From Castanea sativa (taxonomy: Eukaryota > Streptophyta > Magnoliopsida > Fagales > Fagaceae), in assembly GCF_040712315.1 (NCBI RefSeq), contig NC_134021.1, positions 43,835,501 to 43,899,500 on the forward strand: DNA of 64,000 bases. The letters are read 5' to 3'. Numbering within the stretch: position 1 is the first letter of the stretch; each line of letters begins with the position of its first letter. The notes below the pieces were generated by a model. It ran no database searches and was not told the DNA's origin. It saw nothing but the letters and a program-made list of their open reading frames with translations. The translations under genes were made by a program, and so were the position numbers. Below are positions 1 to 13,150 of this stretch, in pieces.

Positions 1-1318
1 ACTGACTGCCTTGCCCGTTTGGTTGATACAGGTGCTGCTTCAATTTTTCCTCGCTAACGAGCTGCTTTAAGTGGTTCCAAAGGGTTCGACAATTCTCAGT
101 GGTATGACCCACATCCTGATGGTACTAGCAAAAAATGTTCTGATTCTGTTTAGTAGGGTCCCCCGCCATCTTACTAGGCCACTTGAAGTAGGGTTCCTTA
201 CGGACTTTCTCCAGTAGTTGGTGCACTGGTTCTCGAAATACAGTATTAACTACTTGAGGAGTGGCTGAACTAGATTGCCCAGAGTAATCTCTCCTCGGCT
301 TATTGTTATGGTACCTGTCAGACCTGAAATCCCTTCTCTCCTATGGGATAACCTTCGCCTTGCCCTTACCTTGTTGTTGATCTTCCTCAACCCTTTTGTA
401 CTCGTCGATGCGGTCCATGAGGCGACATACACTCCGTACAGGCTTCTTGGTCAAGGATTTCCTTAAATCATGATCAGTGGGAAGGCCCACTTTGAAAGTA
501 TTAATTGCCACCTTGTCGAAATCTCCATCGATCTCGTTAAATATCTCCCAATACCTGTCGGAGTATACTTTCAATGTCTCACCCTCCTTCATGGCCATAG
601 ATAATAGCGAGTCCAATGGTTGAGGGACTCTGCTGCAAGTGATGAACTGAGACACTAATGCCTTGGTAAGTTCCATGAAAGAATCGACAGACCTCGACTT
701 TAGCCCATTAAACCATCTCATGGCAACAGGTCCTAGGCTGGAAGGAAAGACTTTGCACATCAAGGTTTCGTTCTGAGAATGCACCGCCATCCTCTGATTA
801 AAATAGCTCACATGTTCAACTGGGTTTGTCCTGCCATTATAAATGATGAAGGTGGGCTGGGTGAATCGTCTAGGGAGCCTTCCCTTCTTGATCCTACGTG
901 AGAAGGGCGATTTGGAAAGTTGGTGTAACGCTTGGCTCATAGCATCATTCCCCAAGCCCCTAGAGGGAAGATTCTTATGTTTACGGCTTGGTAGGTCGTC
1001 CCTTTCGTCAGAGAAGGTTTCGCTAAGGGGAGTCCTGGACCTTGAATTGTAACTGCTTCCTCGGGACCCCTCTGAGAAAGGATTAGATGGGGGTGAAGCT
1101 CGCCTTCTTCTGACACAGCGTAGCTTTTTCTTGAGGTGGTCAATCTCCCTCTGCATGGTCTTGGCATCATCCTTATGGGTGGCACTGCTTCCACCACGCG
1201 TTTGACTCGCGCTAGGATATACGGTATGCACACTTCCCTCTTGATCCCTCTGACGCTCAAAAAGATCTTTGCCCTAGGATCCCTGAGATTCTGCATGATG
1301 CGAACCTAAGTCTGCCAT
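1..1318 (-). pseudogene. Retrotransposon gag remnant
   Basis: This is a Gag structural protein of a Ty3/gypsy element. The methionine codon at 1318-1316 corresponds to the gag start of the complete element. The reading frame carries a basic, Ser/Arg-rich N-terminal region and then the retrotransposon-gag core (residues near FTQPTF.IYNGRT, GPVAMRWFNGL and YSDRYWE). A CCHC-like zinc knuckle in the same frame lies around 80-127. One frame is kept throughout but is cut by TAG codons at 1276-1274, 343-341 and 127-125. At the last two, the sibling copy near 51.5-52.8 kb has CAG or its equivalent glutamine, which points to C-to-T changes. The gene is non-functional and is also cut by the window edge. 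Confidence 0.85.
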
Positions 1319-1365
1319 GATGTTCCAATTCCTTCAACACTAGATTTTCCATAGACGGCGCCAAT

Positions 1366-2131
1366 TGTAAGTGCACAATTTGTACTCGGACTAAAAAACA
1401 AGTGATGAGCTCAGGCCCAATGAACCTTATACAATGAAATTTGTAGAGTATGGGTTTGAAACCTAGGTTTGGGATGTTGGAAGTTGATTAACAGGCTAGA
1501 GTGCCACAATTTACGCAAGTGATAAATAAATATGACAAAGGAACCTCCTCGGACATAAGCTGAGGACACTTTGTGTAGTATTTCCCTTCTCTAGGCTAAA
1601 GATTACAAGATTTAGTTTCTTTATCCAAGAAGCCGATCACCTCTTCTTTCCTCTCTCATCTTCTTATATACTTCTTCTTTTTCTTCGTTTCATCCACGTG
1701 TCACACAAATCTTCCTCTTGAATACTTGTCCCATCCACCATCTTCTTGAAGTCTTCAAATAATAGTAGGAATGCTGAATCCTACTGTTCAGAGGTCGTTT
1801 CTCCATTAATGCAGCCAAAGAGGTAGATGCAGGGCCTTTAATGTGGTGGTACCAGTTTTTTCCTCAGATATTTCTCACACGTTCCTGCTTCTAAAGGGTG
1901 CTTGGATCATATCTTTGCCCATCAGTTCTTCTAGGATTCTGCCTCTAGGCCATTTAGCAAGTCCCAAGGCCTTTGTTGGGCATATTCGAAGAGATACTCC
2001 TCCTTGGACAACCCCTCGGACCACTATAGCGCGGATTGACCTGTGGGCCCAGGGACTCTGGTTAAATAGACTTATACCAAACAATCAGGCCCAAAGTCCA
2101 AACGTTTTTTCAAGCACTTTTACCCCTCACA
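1366..2131 (-). repeat. 5' LTR of the truncated Tat-type element
   Basis: The LTR starts TGTAAGTGCACAATTTG on the + strand and ends CCCCTCACA, giving TG...CA termini and 766 bp. The same start and end motifs recur in the solo LTRs at 18649-19394, 29629-31825 and 40948-41653 and in the full element at 42094. The primer-binding site lies immediately left of it (about 1348-1365), so in the leftward element this is the 5' LTR. Confidence 0.88.
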
Positions 2132-2136
2132 TATCT

Positions 2137-3280
2137 TTTAAACAAAATAAATTAATCGAGGTAAGCTTGTATAAACGCATTCTTAGTCTCCTAAAATAAG
2201 AATACAAATTATATGTACTACTTTTTATGTTTCACATTATATCTTACCAATCATAATTTGTTAGGTATTCTTTTTACTTATAAAATAATCAAAGTTTAAA
2301 ATGAAAACAAGTCAATTATAAGTAACAATACTTTCACAATGGATTTGTATTCCCCTAAACAATATAACTTATAATTTCTTTTTTGATGAATAACAATATA
2401 TTTTTTTCGGTGTTTGATGGAAAAACAATATCACTTATAAGAAATAACTTTTTATTATAAAACTAATTAAGCTAGTTATTTGCGAAATAAATATATACCG
2501 TGGTCATCAATTTAATTAAAAAGAGACCATAATAATACAATTTCTTGCATTTGCTTACCAAATTTAAAGTAAACCCCAACCGCACTATTGTTTACTATTT
2601 AATTAGTTCCTCACAAAAATTAATAGTAATCACCAAAAACCCAGTTGAATTACTCAAATTTAGATTAGGCGAGAAAAATTCAGTCCAATGCTAAGCTGAA
2701 CTTGTCTTCTTGTTCATTGTACTTGTTATAAAATTTCTAAAATGAGCTCAAGGAAATTTACCTACTGTTGAAATGGTAACAATTCCGTGAATGTATACCT
2801 AACCCTTTCAAATTCAAGAGCTATAAAGAAAGATTAAATTGGACTAAAAGGGCTTTCGAGCTATGGTCAAATATTCCTATTCAAAGAGATTGCTTGAAAA
2901 ACCAAGATTCTGACTTTTACATACTTTCTTTAATGGATGTTCGGATGGCCAACTTAAGCAGTTAGATAACGAAGTTTCAGCTATCTACCGCAAGGGGATG
3001 CCAATTCAAAAGCCTTATTAAAACCAATGGGACGTGTAAGCTATTTTGTCACGCAATCGTTGTAAAGCCTAAGGCTTTGTCTATCTATCTATATATATAT
3101 ATATATATATAGTACTCGACTCCTCTCTTTTAGATATCACTGAACACATACACAAGTTTATTAATAAGTTATATGAACACGTTCTTAGTACAACAACAAG
3201 AAGTTCATCTGATATAGATAGAAACTTCTAAGTCTTCCCTTTGTCTATTTTTCTCTTAGGAGCTGTATCCTCTCTTCAAC
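2137..3280. other. Laccase upstream region, with putative TATA tract
   Basis: This is AT-rich non-coding DNA between the LTR and the laccase start. A TA repeat at about 3088-3112 lies roughly 170-190 bp before the laccase ATG and is the best TATA-box candidate. A pyrimidine-rich stretch follows (3120-3135), then a leader with no upstream ATG I would trust. No protein-coding signal was recognised in the rest. Confidence 0.4.
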
Positions 3281-6200
3281 ATGGCACGCTTTGTGGCTCT
3301 GCTAGCATGCGCTTTAGCTCTTTTAGCATCATCAATGGCTTCTGCTGCTATTGTTGAACATTCATTCCATGTAATGAACTTACTTTACCTGTTTTTATTT
3401 ATTTATTTTTCCTTGTCTTTATGAGAAATTTGGGTTCAGTTGATAGTGCAATAAGGTATTGATGTGCCTTAAGTTTCCAACATGCATGGCTCAATTTTTG
3501 TAGTTCCATGCATCAACTAAAAGTAATTGCACTCTTACTTTCAAAAACTCTCAAAAGGCATGCATGAATAATGCTAGAGGCACACTATTTTTCATAGCAT
3601 CTAACATTACATGTTATACTTAAAGTAATATAATCTTCATATAAACCAATCATTGACGCCATTTTTATTTTATACAAAATATTTCATAATTATGGATATT
3701 TTATATTGAGTAACATCATTTTGATACTACTTTTATTTTAAACCAATTACTACATTATGTGATGGCCTGCAATTGGAATATATGTAAGACTTAGTGCAGT
3801 ACTCACTCTTGCCCAAAGTTTACATGTCATAGTCTCAGTTTCTTGATTCTTAAATTAAGAGTAGGTGTTTATTTACTTTAACTTCTTCAGCCCTCATCTC
3901 TATGGAAATATAAATATTAATGTTTTTGCTTCGTTTTCTCATTATTGAACTAATTTGACACATAAACCTTATTATAACATTTCTTCTTTCCTTCGTTTCA
4001 GGTGCAAAACCTCACTGTCCGTCGGCTATGCAATGAGCAAGTGATAACTGCAGTGAATGGAAGCCTCCCTGGCCCAACCATACGTGTTCGAGAGGGTGAC
4101 ATCCTTGTCGTCCACGTATACAATAAGTCACCCTATAACATAACAATTCATTGGTAAATCATTTACAAGTTGTACAATTGAAAATCATTGGTCTTCTATA
4201 ATTGGTCTGACTTTAAGAGTAAAACAAGATAACATTTTCTTCAGAAATCCCAAAATATCCCCCCTTTGAAAATGACCTCAGTGTAGTCAATTGCTTAATA
4301 GGTTTTTCACTTTTTTAATTCATTCAAACTCTTAATTTCTTTTTACAGCAACAAAAATCAAAGATTTGTATTTGTGTACAAATCTATCTTCTGCATTAAG
4401 AAATCTTGTTATAAAGACTTTGTTTAAACTTCAAGCAATATCAATATCAATGTCTGTTTGAAATTATTTGTTTGTTTTAAAATTTTAACTTATTTGTTCA
4501 CATACCAAATTTTTTAAAACCTCACATTTTTCATGATATAACTATAAATTAATCAACTTTCAACAAAAAAAAAATTATATCCAAATGTATGTTTGGCAAG
4601 TACAAAAAAGTTTTTGTTTTTTGGTGGGGGGAGTTTGAGCTTATTTTGACTGGTCTAACATAAAAAATTTTCATACTTTTTTTTCTTATAGTACTTTCAA
4701 CAATAAAACACATCTGAACGCAATATAATTTATTTATATTGCAAGATTTATTCTTATCATCACAATCCTTGAGTCAACCTATTTTTTCAAAAATTTAAAA
4801 TTCAGTTCTTATTATCATTCTGATATGCTTATATTTATGGTGAATGTTGTACTTTTAGGCATGGTATCTTTCAAAAATTGAGTGGGTGGGCTGATGGGCC
4901 TGAATATGTAACTCAATGCCCTATAGTTCCTGGAAATAGCTATACCTATAAATTCAAAATTACCGAACAAGAAGGAACGCTTTGGTGGCATGCTCATGTA
5001 TCTTGGCTCCGCGCAACAGTTCATGGTGCACTCATCATTCACCCCAAATCCGGTCACTCATATCCATTCCCAAAGCCTGACAAGGAAGTTCCCATCTTAT
5101 TTGGTATTCCATCCCCACATAATTCTTTGTCCTATATTGATTTAAATAATAAGATGGCTAAAAAAATGAACAACAACTTGCTTGGATTTTTTAGCTGCAT
5201 AATGGTGTTAGGTCACTTAAAAATAAAAATGAAATTATATGGTTGCAGGCGAGTGGTGGAATGCTAACGTTGTTGACGTCGAGAACCAGGGACTTGCTAC
5301 CGGTGGAGCTCCCAACAATTCTGATGCTTTCACGATAAATGGAAAGCCTGGCGATCTTTACCCATGCTCTAAAAATCGTGAGTTGATAATAGTTAGAAAA
5401 ATAGAGATTTAAATCTTGAATATCTCATTTGGAAACATTATAATATAGATCTTAATATCACTTGCATAAATAATAATTTGTTATTTTTTCATTAAAAAAA
5501 CAATTTTAATCATCATCGATCAAAGCATTGTCTAATTAGACACTCATGCAACATGTTTTACTTTATTTTAATCAGAAATATACAAGCTTAAGGTGGTTGA
5601 AGGAAAGACATACATGCTACGCATTATCAACGCTGCACTCAATAACCAGCTTTTCTTCAAGATAGCCAATCACAAGCTGACAGTTGTCGCAATAGACGCC
5701 TCGTACACGGAACAATATGTGACCGACGTAGTTGTGGTCGCACCTGGCCAGACCACTGATGTTCTTGTCACTGCTGATCAACCCGTGGGTTCTTACTACA
5801 TGGCCGCGACTCCATACGCTAGTGCTGCAAACGTGTCGTTTGATAACACTACCACAAGGGGCATCATCGTCTATGAAGGCTCCACGTCAGCAAATCCTCT
5901 CATGCCGGTCCTACCAGCTTCCAATGACACGTTGACAGCCCACAAGTTTTACAGTAATCTCACAGGCCTAGCTGGTGGGCCACACTGGGTCCCAGTGCCT
6001 CGTCAAGTGGATGAGCACATGTTTATAACTTTTGGGATCAACCTGCAACGTTGTGGGTCCAACGTAACTGGGAATACCACGTGTCAAGGCCCACTTAATC
6101 AGAGACTCTCTGCGAGCATGAACAACGTATCATTTGTGCTCCCTAGTACTAGCAAGCTGTCCATGTTGCAAGCTTTTTTCTATGACGTGGGTGGGGTCTA

Positions 6201-7042
6201 CACCACTGATTTTCCTAACAAGCCTCCGGTGAAGTTTGACTATACCAACCCCAACATCAGCTCTGATCAATCACTGATTTATGCACCCAAAGCAACCAAA
6301 GTCAAGACATTGAAGTACAATTCAACGGTGGAGATTGTGTTGCAAAACACAGCATTTGTAGGCATTGAGAATCACCCAATTCACGTTCATGGTTTCAATT
6401 TCCACGTTTTGGCTCAAGGGTTTGGAAATTATGACTCTGTTAATGATCAGGGAAAGTTCAACTTCGTTAACCCTCAGACACGTAACACCATTGCTGTTCC
6501 AGTTGGAGGATGGGCTGTCATTAGATTCCAAGCAAATAATCCAGGTTTGTCTTCTTTAAGACCTTAACTCCCTAATAATAACATTCTCAGAAAATTCAAT
6601 AGATTGACATTTCCAAATATGGGTTAGGTATAGTACATGTACATTAGTGTTTTCGACTTAATACGTGTCTAGTTTTAAACTCATGTTTAAATCATGCTGA
6701 TTTAGTACACTAATGCATTTGACCTAAATTTAATCTTTTGTTCTATTATCACAACACGTTAAAGCCACAATTATTGCTTTATTTTAATATGTCCTATCAC
6801 ATAAACTTGTTCAAGAATGGAGCACGAGATGATATTAATTAAAGTGATAGTCCAATCTAGGGTTTTGGAAGTTTTAAAATTGTTCCTGTTTCTTACAACT
6901 TGAACTTACAGGAATATGGCTGGTACATTGCCATCTGGACGTGCATTTGCCATGGGGACTTGCCATGGCTTTTGAGGTTGAGGATGGACCAACTATATCA
7001 TCTATACTGCCTCCTCCACCAGCTGATCTTCCTCAATGCTAG
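3281..7042 (+). CDS. Laccase (secreted blue multicopper oxidase), six exons
   Basis: Laccases oxidise phenolics such as monolignols or flavonoids at the expense of O2, in the plant apoplast. Exons: 3281-3370, 4002-4153, 4859-5103, 5249-5377, 5576-6544 and 6912-7042. All have GT/AG borders and together form one frame of 571 residues, the usual plant laccase size. Residues 1-23 are a hydrophobic signal peptide. All four copper-binding regions are present: HWHG (80-83), WWHAH (123-127), HPIHVHGF (472-479) and HCHLDVH (534-540). Cys535 is the expected type-1 copper ligand, with Leu545 at the axial position. The C-terminus ends DLPQC. There are many N-glycosylation sequons (for example NIT, NVS, NST). 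The sequence looks closest to the LAC14/LAC15 type, but this is an impression. No frameshift or stop was found, so the gene appears functional. A truncated relative lies at 22318-23081. Confidence 0.93.
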
Positions 7043-7123
7043 AAGCTTTACCAGGATATGGCTTTCAAACATTGTTTGCAGTTTGGCTTTAGATTTCATT
7101 TATTGAAAAAAAAAAAAAATGCC

Positions 7124-7129
7124 AATAAA
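7124..7129 (+). terminator. Putative polyadenylation signal of the laccase gene
   Basis: AATAAA occurs 82 bp after the laccase stop codon, just after a poly-A run, with T-rich sequence downstream. The position suits a plant near-upstream element. It is predicted only from motif and distance. Confidence 0.4.
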
Positions 7130-8331
7130 GGTAGTTATCAATCGATTCTTTTCAACATTAATTATTGTATCAATTATTTACATTATTTGAGTGAAATAAT
7201 ATTGTTCTTTATCAGTATTTATTTTTGAAATTGTAAGATCTCTCTCTCTCTCTCTCTCTCTCAAACACACACAGAAGAAAAATAAAAGTAAACATCTTTT
7301 GAACACTGCGAAGTGTGCTGAAATGGGTCATATATTGTGGTTCAGCAGAAATGTGAATGAGGAGCTACTCATTTTTAGCTTCAGAATCATGAGAAAGAAA
7401 ATGCGTTCCCCTGCCAAACAATAAAAAGAAAAACCTCAAATAAGAACACAAACACAAAAAAAAAAAAAAATCTCACGCCAAAAATACCAAATGTGTTCTC
7501 TTTTTTGGGGTAGAAAAACAGTAAAATTACCGACTATAATAAAAACCAAAGAAAGAAAAGAAAAGAAAAAGAAAAGAAGATTTGGGGCAAACAGGGCTTG
7601 TCAATTACATACCCAAATAAAGAAAGCTCGCTAAGTCGTATTCCCTATTATCACCAAAAAACTTGTTATATTTGAGAGAGGTGGAATTCAAACGAGTTCC
7701 TAGCACTTTTTTTTCTTCAATAGATGGAGAAAGAATTCACCAGAATCCTGATCGTACAATTGTATGATACTTCATTATATTTACATGTAAACAATTTTAA
7801 AATGAAACTCAGCTTCAATTTGGCCAATCACATCAAAATGTCAACGATGCAGCTAACTTGGGAAAATTCGAAGAAACTGCCATCAATGCAATTAGCATCT
7901 AGTGATTTTTCCTAAAATAAAAGGCATTGCTTTATTTATTTATTTATTTATTTTTAATAAAGTTTTAATTCAACTATAAAAAACTTTACAAGTTGAGTTA
8001 AATGAAACACATAATAAAATGAATTACTTGAGTAAAATATATTTACTAGGAAGCACGCAATATTTTTATTTTTATTTTTATTTTTATTTTTTGAGGGAGG
8101 AAGCTCGAACAATTTAGGAGTGTCCAGGTCCAATACTCCAAATTCTCCAATAACCCAAAAAATCGATTCCAATTTCCAACCAACTAACTTGGTCCCATCC
8201 GAAGGGTCATATATCAAATGAATAGCCGGGTTAAAATAGTGTGCATGGCTTGAAAAAAAATAAAAAACTATTATTATTTATTTTTTTGAGAAACAAATAG
8301 TCTATTATTTAGGTGGGCACATTCGTACATA
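7130..8331. other. Intergenic, low-complexity AT-rich DNA
   Basis: No gene was recognised. It holds a CT microsatellite (7240-7262), purine-rich A/G tracts (7545-7580) and short TTTA/TTTTA repeats (7930-7955, 8064-8092). The short reading frames here have no recognisable domain. Confidence 0.6.
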
Positions 8332-9159
8332 CAGGGACCGACCCAAGGAGGCCTGGGACCCATGGTCCCAATATTTTTGTTTATTTATTTATTATATTTT
8401 TTATTGTTCAGTTGGCCTCCTTTTCCAAAACTTTAGACCTTCTTCTTCTCCAATTAGCCTAGCCAGCCTAGTTTAACTAACAACTATCTAGTCTAAAAAT
8501 TTAACAATAAAAATATTTACAATGGTGATAGTTTTTTAGCAAAAAAGATATTTTACCACAAAAAATCACATGTTATTAGAGAAACTAAAGCTAAATTTTT
8601 TGCAACTACAATAAACTTGTATAAATACTAGTTGACTATAACAAGCTGTTAAAAATAAAATACAATATTTTTTATGATTATCTCTTTTCCTTTAATTAAA
8701 AAACTTAAATTTTCTTTCTTCCTTTATTATTTTAATGAGTTGTTTATATTATTCAAATGAAGAGGTAAAAATATAGAACATTTGATGTTGAGTGTATTGT
8801 AAAGTGAGGTGGTAAAATAGATAAAATAGTTTTTTGAGGTGCTAAAAACTAAATTTTTTAGCACTACTACTAGAAATGCTCTAACTTCAAAAAAAAAAAA
8901 AAAATCCTAGCTAGTTTAGTATTAAAAAACAATATTATTATTATTATTATTATTATTTTTTTTTTTTTGTATTTTGTTTTTGTTTGTGTTTGTGTTTTTT
9001 TTTTTTGTCTTTGTTGTGAATTATTGCATCTTAATGTATTAAGAAATAATAATTTTGTGTATTTATAATTGGTTAAAACTATATGGATGCCTATTTAGAT
9101 TCATTTTTTTTTCTTTATACTTTGGCCCTCTTTAACTTGAAATCCTAGATCCGTCCTTG
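8332..9159. mobile_element. Non-autonomous hAT-like DNA transposon
   Basis: The left end CAGGGACCGACCCAAGG and the right end, read inverted as CAAGGACGGATCTAGG, form imperfect terminal inverted repeats. The flanks are CGTACATA (8324-8331) and CATACATA (9160-9167), an 8-bp target duplication with one mismatch, which fits the hAT superfamily. The 828-bp body is AT-rich with poly-T and ATT runs and contains no transposase coding signal. It must therefore have been moved by an enzyme encoded elsewhere. Confidence 0.75.
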
Positions 9160-9771
9160 CATACATAAGATAGGTGGATGGCCTTATATTAAGGTTGATT
9201 CCAAGAGCAAGGTTTAGTAGGTATTCATTTGCTAGTCATATTACAAAACATGTATACGAAACAAGACTAGATTAAATAATAATGGGTTCTTGTTAGAGCT
9301 TGTGCATGCATGATAAGGGATGAAGCCAAGACTATCAAGTGAGGAGGATCGAGATACTCTCCAGTCCCAGTACTTTAAAAAAATTATTGCGTAAATGCAC
9401 TCTTGGTTCCTACATTTTGGGTCTATTCCTATTTTGATCTTTATTTTTCTATTTGACCACTTTTAGTACCTAAAATGAAAAATATGTTTCATTTTGGTCC
9501 TTACTATTATCTCACTAACGGAAATTGCTTATATGGAAAACGGAGTGCATTATTGGCACACTAAAAACTGATGCGACCATTTGTTGGGGACGTTTTGCGA
9601 CAAAGGCCAAAAATGCGAGAATGACTCAAATCTCCCATTGCTTTTAAAAAAAGTGATTATTTGTGGAGAGTATCAAGTCCAAAATTCCAATATTTAGTAA
9701 AATAAATGCTAACTTGCTTTAACAAGAGAGAAATCAAGATGCAAATAACAAAAATGCTGAAAAATTCATAA
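9160..9771. other. Intergenic, includes a dispersed repeat
   Basis: No gene was seen. Positions about 9385-9575 hold a repeat with phrases such as 'ttggttcctacattttggg' that recurs in inverted form at about 14385-14590. It probably derives from an old transposon whose ends I cannot place. Confidence 0.45.
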
Positions 9772-12700
9772 TGTAGACACCGCATTTTGTACCCACTATG
9801 ACTCAGGCCCTCGTTTCCCAATGATGCTCGAACTTTAAGGCCTAAAGCCAGTTTAGAGCCCAATCAAATATTGAATTGACTTGAGGAGTGCTAAAATGGA
9901 AAATATAACCCTTTTAATGAGCAAGAATCTATTATGAAAATAAATTGGCCAAAGTGGCCCTTGGCCTGTGTACATGGGTCATGGCCTGCATACACGAACC
10001 AATGCATACGTACACAGGCATATTCTTGCGCACACAGCTAGGGTTTTAGAAGCATAAGAAAGACAAGTTTTTTGAAATAATGGTTGAGGTTTGAAACGAA
10101 TCCCACATCATTTGTGAGCTGTTTCGAACTCCATTTTTTCAACTATAAAAAGCCTTACATGGTACATTTTCAAAATATACAGAAATCCCACGGGAAAAAC
10201 CTAAGATTCACTATTTAAAATGGAGTTTTTCACAAAACACCCTCAAGTCTCTTTTTATTTGATTGGGACATTTTCTAGCCCCAATCCTTTGAGTTTAAGA
10301 TTACTAATCACCGTTTTATTAAATTGTGATAGATTTGACTGAGAGGAACGGTAAAAAATCAAGCCTAGGGGCTTTTGCTTTAAGGTATGCTTTAAAAACT
10401 TTCTTTTTCTTTTCTGCCCTAATCTTTGTTTTAATCTGCTTCACATTTTTATATATATTTTTAGTTTAGTTTAGGTTTCCTTTATGTCTTTATGCATGCT
10501 AGGTTGCTAGATTTTACGTTTTAGTTTCTGCTCTGTTTTTGTGTTGATTAGGGTTTCTAGGTAAGGATCTGTGTACGCATGATCTAGCCTATGCACGCAG
10601 GTTGAACTCATGCATATTGTTCTAGCGTGCGTGATGCCGTTACCTAGAAAACCTTAATTTTTGTTTGTTTTGTTCTTGCCTTCACATTTTTTTGCATAGC
10701 CTCTTTTTCACATGTTGCAAGCCCCATGATTGTTTGTTTATCTTCTAATATGTTTGTTGTTATCACATGTCTAGATTAGGGCTTCATGCTTGTGACTTGC
10801 TTCGATGTCATGAACATGCATTCACATGTCCATTAATGATGCCATAGGTGCTGAGGCGCTGCGAGGTAAGTAGGCTAAGTCATGCATTAGCGATGTTCAT
10901 GCATTTGTGTTAGGGTTCTTAGATGTATGATTAGGGTTTCTAGTATTTTAACCTTTTTTATTTTTTATGTGTTTTTTTTTTATGATATGCTTGCTACCAT
11001 GTTCAAGTTTCGGCTTTGTTTTAGATGTATGATAGGATTTTCACATGTTAAATGGTTGTTAGAGTTTCTTTTGTTTTGCTCTATTTTGTTTTATGGATGG
11101 AAAAGTATGTTTGTTTAGGGTTAAAGATGTCATGTTGTTTGTTAGATGCATGTTAGTGTGTGTATCTAGAATAAAAGTATTTAGATGGTTTTTAATAGGG
11201 TTAAGATATATGACACAATGATGGGAGGCCAACCTTAAGGTTTGGCGATCTTGGATGCCTAACACCTTCCCAAAAGCATACCTAAACTTTGAACCCAAAC
11301 TCTAGTAGTTAGATCAAATGTCTTTCCTCGAAAGAACGCTATATTCATGGTTCCTAAACCATATAACTAGGTGGCAACTCCATTCACATGAACATGCATT
11401 CACATGTCCATTCATTATGCCATAGGTGCTGAGGCATTGCGAGGTAAGTAGGGTAAGTCATGCATTAGCGATGTTCATGCATTTGTGTTAGGGTTCTTAG
11501 ATGTATGATTAGGGTTTCTAGTATTTTATCCTTTTTAATTTTGATGCGTTTTTTTGATGATATGTTTGCTACCATGTTCAAGTTACAGCTTTGTTTTAGA
11601 TGTATGATAGGATTTTCACATGTTAAATGGTTGTTAGGGTTTCTTTTGTTTGGCTCTATTTTGTTTTATGGATGGATAAGTATGTTTGTTTGGGGTTAAA
11701 TATGCCATGTTGTTTGTTAGATGCATGTTAGTGTGCGTGTTAAGATATAGGACACAATGATGGGAGGCTAACCTTAGCGTTAGACGATCTTGGGTGCCTA
11801 ACACATTCCCAAGAGCGTACCTAAACTTTGAACCCAAACTCTGGTAGTAAGATTAAATGTCCTTCCTCGAAAGGACACTATATTCATGGTTCCTAAACCA
11901 TATAACTAGGTGGCAACTCCATTCATATGCGACAACCCTCCCATGCGCCCACACATAAAAACACAACAAGTCTGAAACTTCGACCACAATAAGTGAGAAG
12001 AAAAATGTGAGAGCAATCGTGAGGAAGAGAGGAAATGTTCCCTTGTACCCATATTTCCACCTCCTAACTTCAGAATTGTGAGAATGTTAGCTAACTGAAT
12101 GAGTTTTTGCTCTAAAATTTCAGCTATGTGGGTAAAACGTGGTTGACTTTGTTTTGAGCTGAAGAGAGAGTTTTATAGCAGCTTTTAGTTGTCCTTAATG
12201 ACTAGTTTTTAGGTTAAAGATGAGGCTATGGACCTCCCAGGTGCAAAATTTATGTTTGGTTCAGATTTGCTTTAGTTGGGTAAAAGAGTTAGCTTGCTTT
12301 ATGCATAATTTGGGAAAGATTTGATTAAGTCCTTATTAGCTCCTCCTTTTTAGTTGTTTTAGACTTTTTGGAGGCTCACGTAAGTGAGGGCTAGTAGTTG
12401 GAGTTGGCCAATAAGAGCCAACTATGTTTTAAAGGTAAAAATGGGTTAGGGCAAAAACTTTGAGCTACAGTCAGCCAGAGTATAAAAACTCTTTTTTTGG
12501 GTGGAAATTTCGGGTAGAAGGCCTCCGCTATAAGTTTAAGGTGCTACTAGTGTCCCTTGTCCACTTGGTAGCATGCATGGGCTGGGTTCATGCAAAATGT
12601 TTGAAAGAAATCGACCCATACTCTCCAAACTATACTGCTTCAATTTTCCCAATATGTTGCATGGGCTTGGGCCATGATAAAAATAGAACCAAATATAATA

Positions 12701-12784
12701 TAATATATGAATTAGACCCATAAGAAGGTTAGGTTTGGTTAAGTTGGGCTTGTAGAAATTGTGTCACGAAAATGGGTATCAACA
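9772..12784 (+). mobile_element. Long LTR-like element (solo LTR candidate)
   Basis: The left end reads TGTAGACACCGCATTTTGTA and the probable right end GAAAATGGGTATCAACA, giving TG...CA termini. Both motifs are typical of very long gypsy-type LTRs, but this is from memory and untested. The flanks CATAA and CATTA are only a weak target duplication. The body has T-rich leader-like stretches and an internal tandem duplication (10809-11927). No gag or pol coding signal is present, so a solo LTR is likelier than a complete element. An inverted, diverged copy lies at 15320-16884. Confidence 0.55.
10809..11927 (+). repeat. Tandem duplication, units of 578 and about 541 bp
   Basis: Both units start CATGAACATGCATTCACATG (10809 and 11387) and end with the same 'aactaggtggcaactccattca' phrase. 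The second unit lacks about 36 bp present around 11163-11200. The few substitutions suggest that duplication came well after insertion of the host repeat. Confidence 0.8.
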
Positions 12785-13150
12785 CCATTAAAATAATATT
12801 AATTTTTTTTTAGTATTTTAAAAATTCCATGTTAGGATTTTAATTAAAAAAACGCCACACGAGATAAAACAATAAAAAAATTCTGAAATGTTTTTTTAAA
12901 ATAAAATTAATTAAAATTGTTTCAATTTTTTTTTTCCTTTTTGTTATGTTGTTAGAAGAACATGAAGACGTGTTCTTTCTCAAATAACATGTTTGGCTGC
13001 CCAAAAAATTAAATAAATTAGTATTTTTGTTTCTTTTCTTGTATTTTCTTAGCAACCAAACACCAAAACCCATTGAAACCAAAACCCAGTCATCACCAAA
13101 ATATCGAAACATCTCAACTTCAAAACACCAAAACCTATTGAGACCAAAAC

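Larger units (their letters stand above)
1..2131 (-). mobile_element. Truncated Ty3/gypsy (Tat-type) LTR retrotransposon, 5' part
   Basis: This is the 5' end of a leftward LTR retrotransposon that runs off the left window edge. Reading leftward it has an LTR (1366-2131), a primer-binding site beginning TGGCGCC beside the LTR, and a gag gene. The layout and gag protein match those of the complete element at 42094-53589, but the LTR is clearly diverged, so it is a separate, older subfamily member. The 5-bp flank after the LTR is TATCT (2132-2136); the partner duplication is outside the window. Whether pol and the second LTR survive cannot be seen. Confidence 0.9.

Noticed and set aside
4878..5267. 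129-codon frame as a separate gene
   Set aside because: It is laccase exon 3 read on into intron 3; the spliced model explains it.
10927..11118. Short frames in the 10.9-11.8 kb repeat
   Set aside because: Their near-copies are only a result of the tandem duplication; Phe/Leu-rich frames in T-rich DNA.
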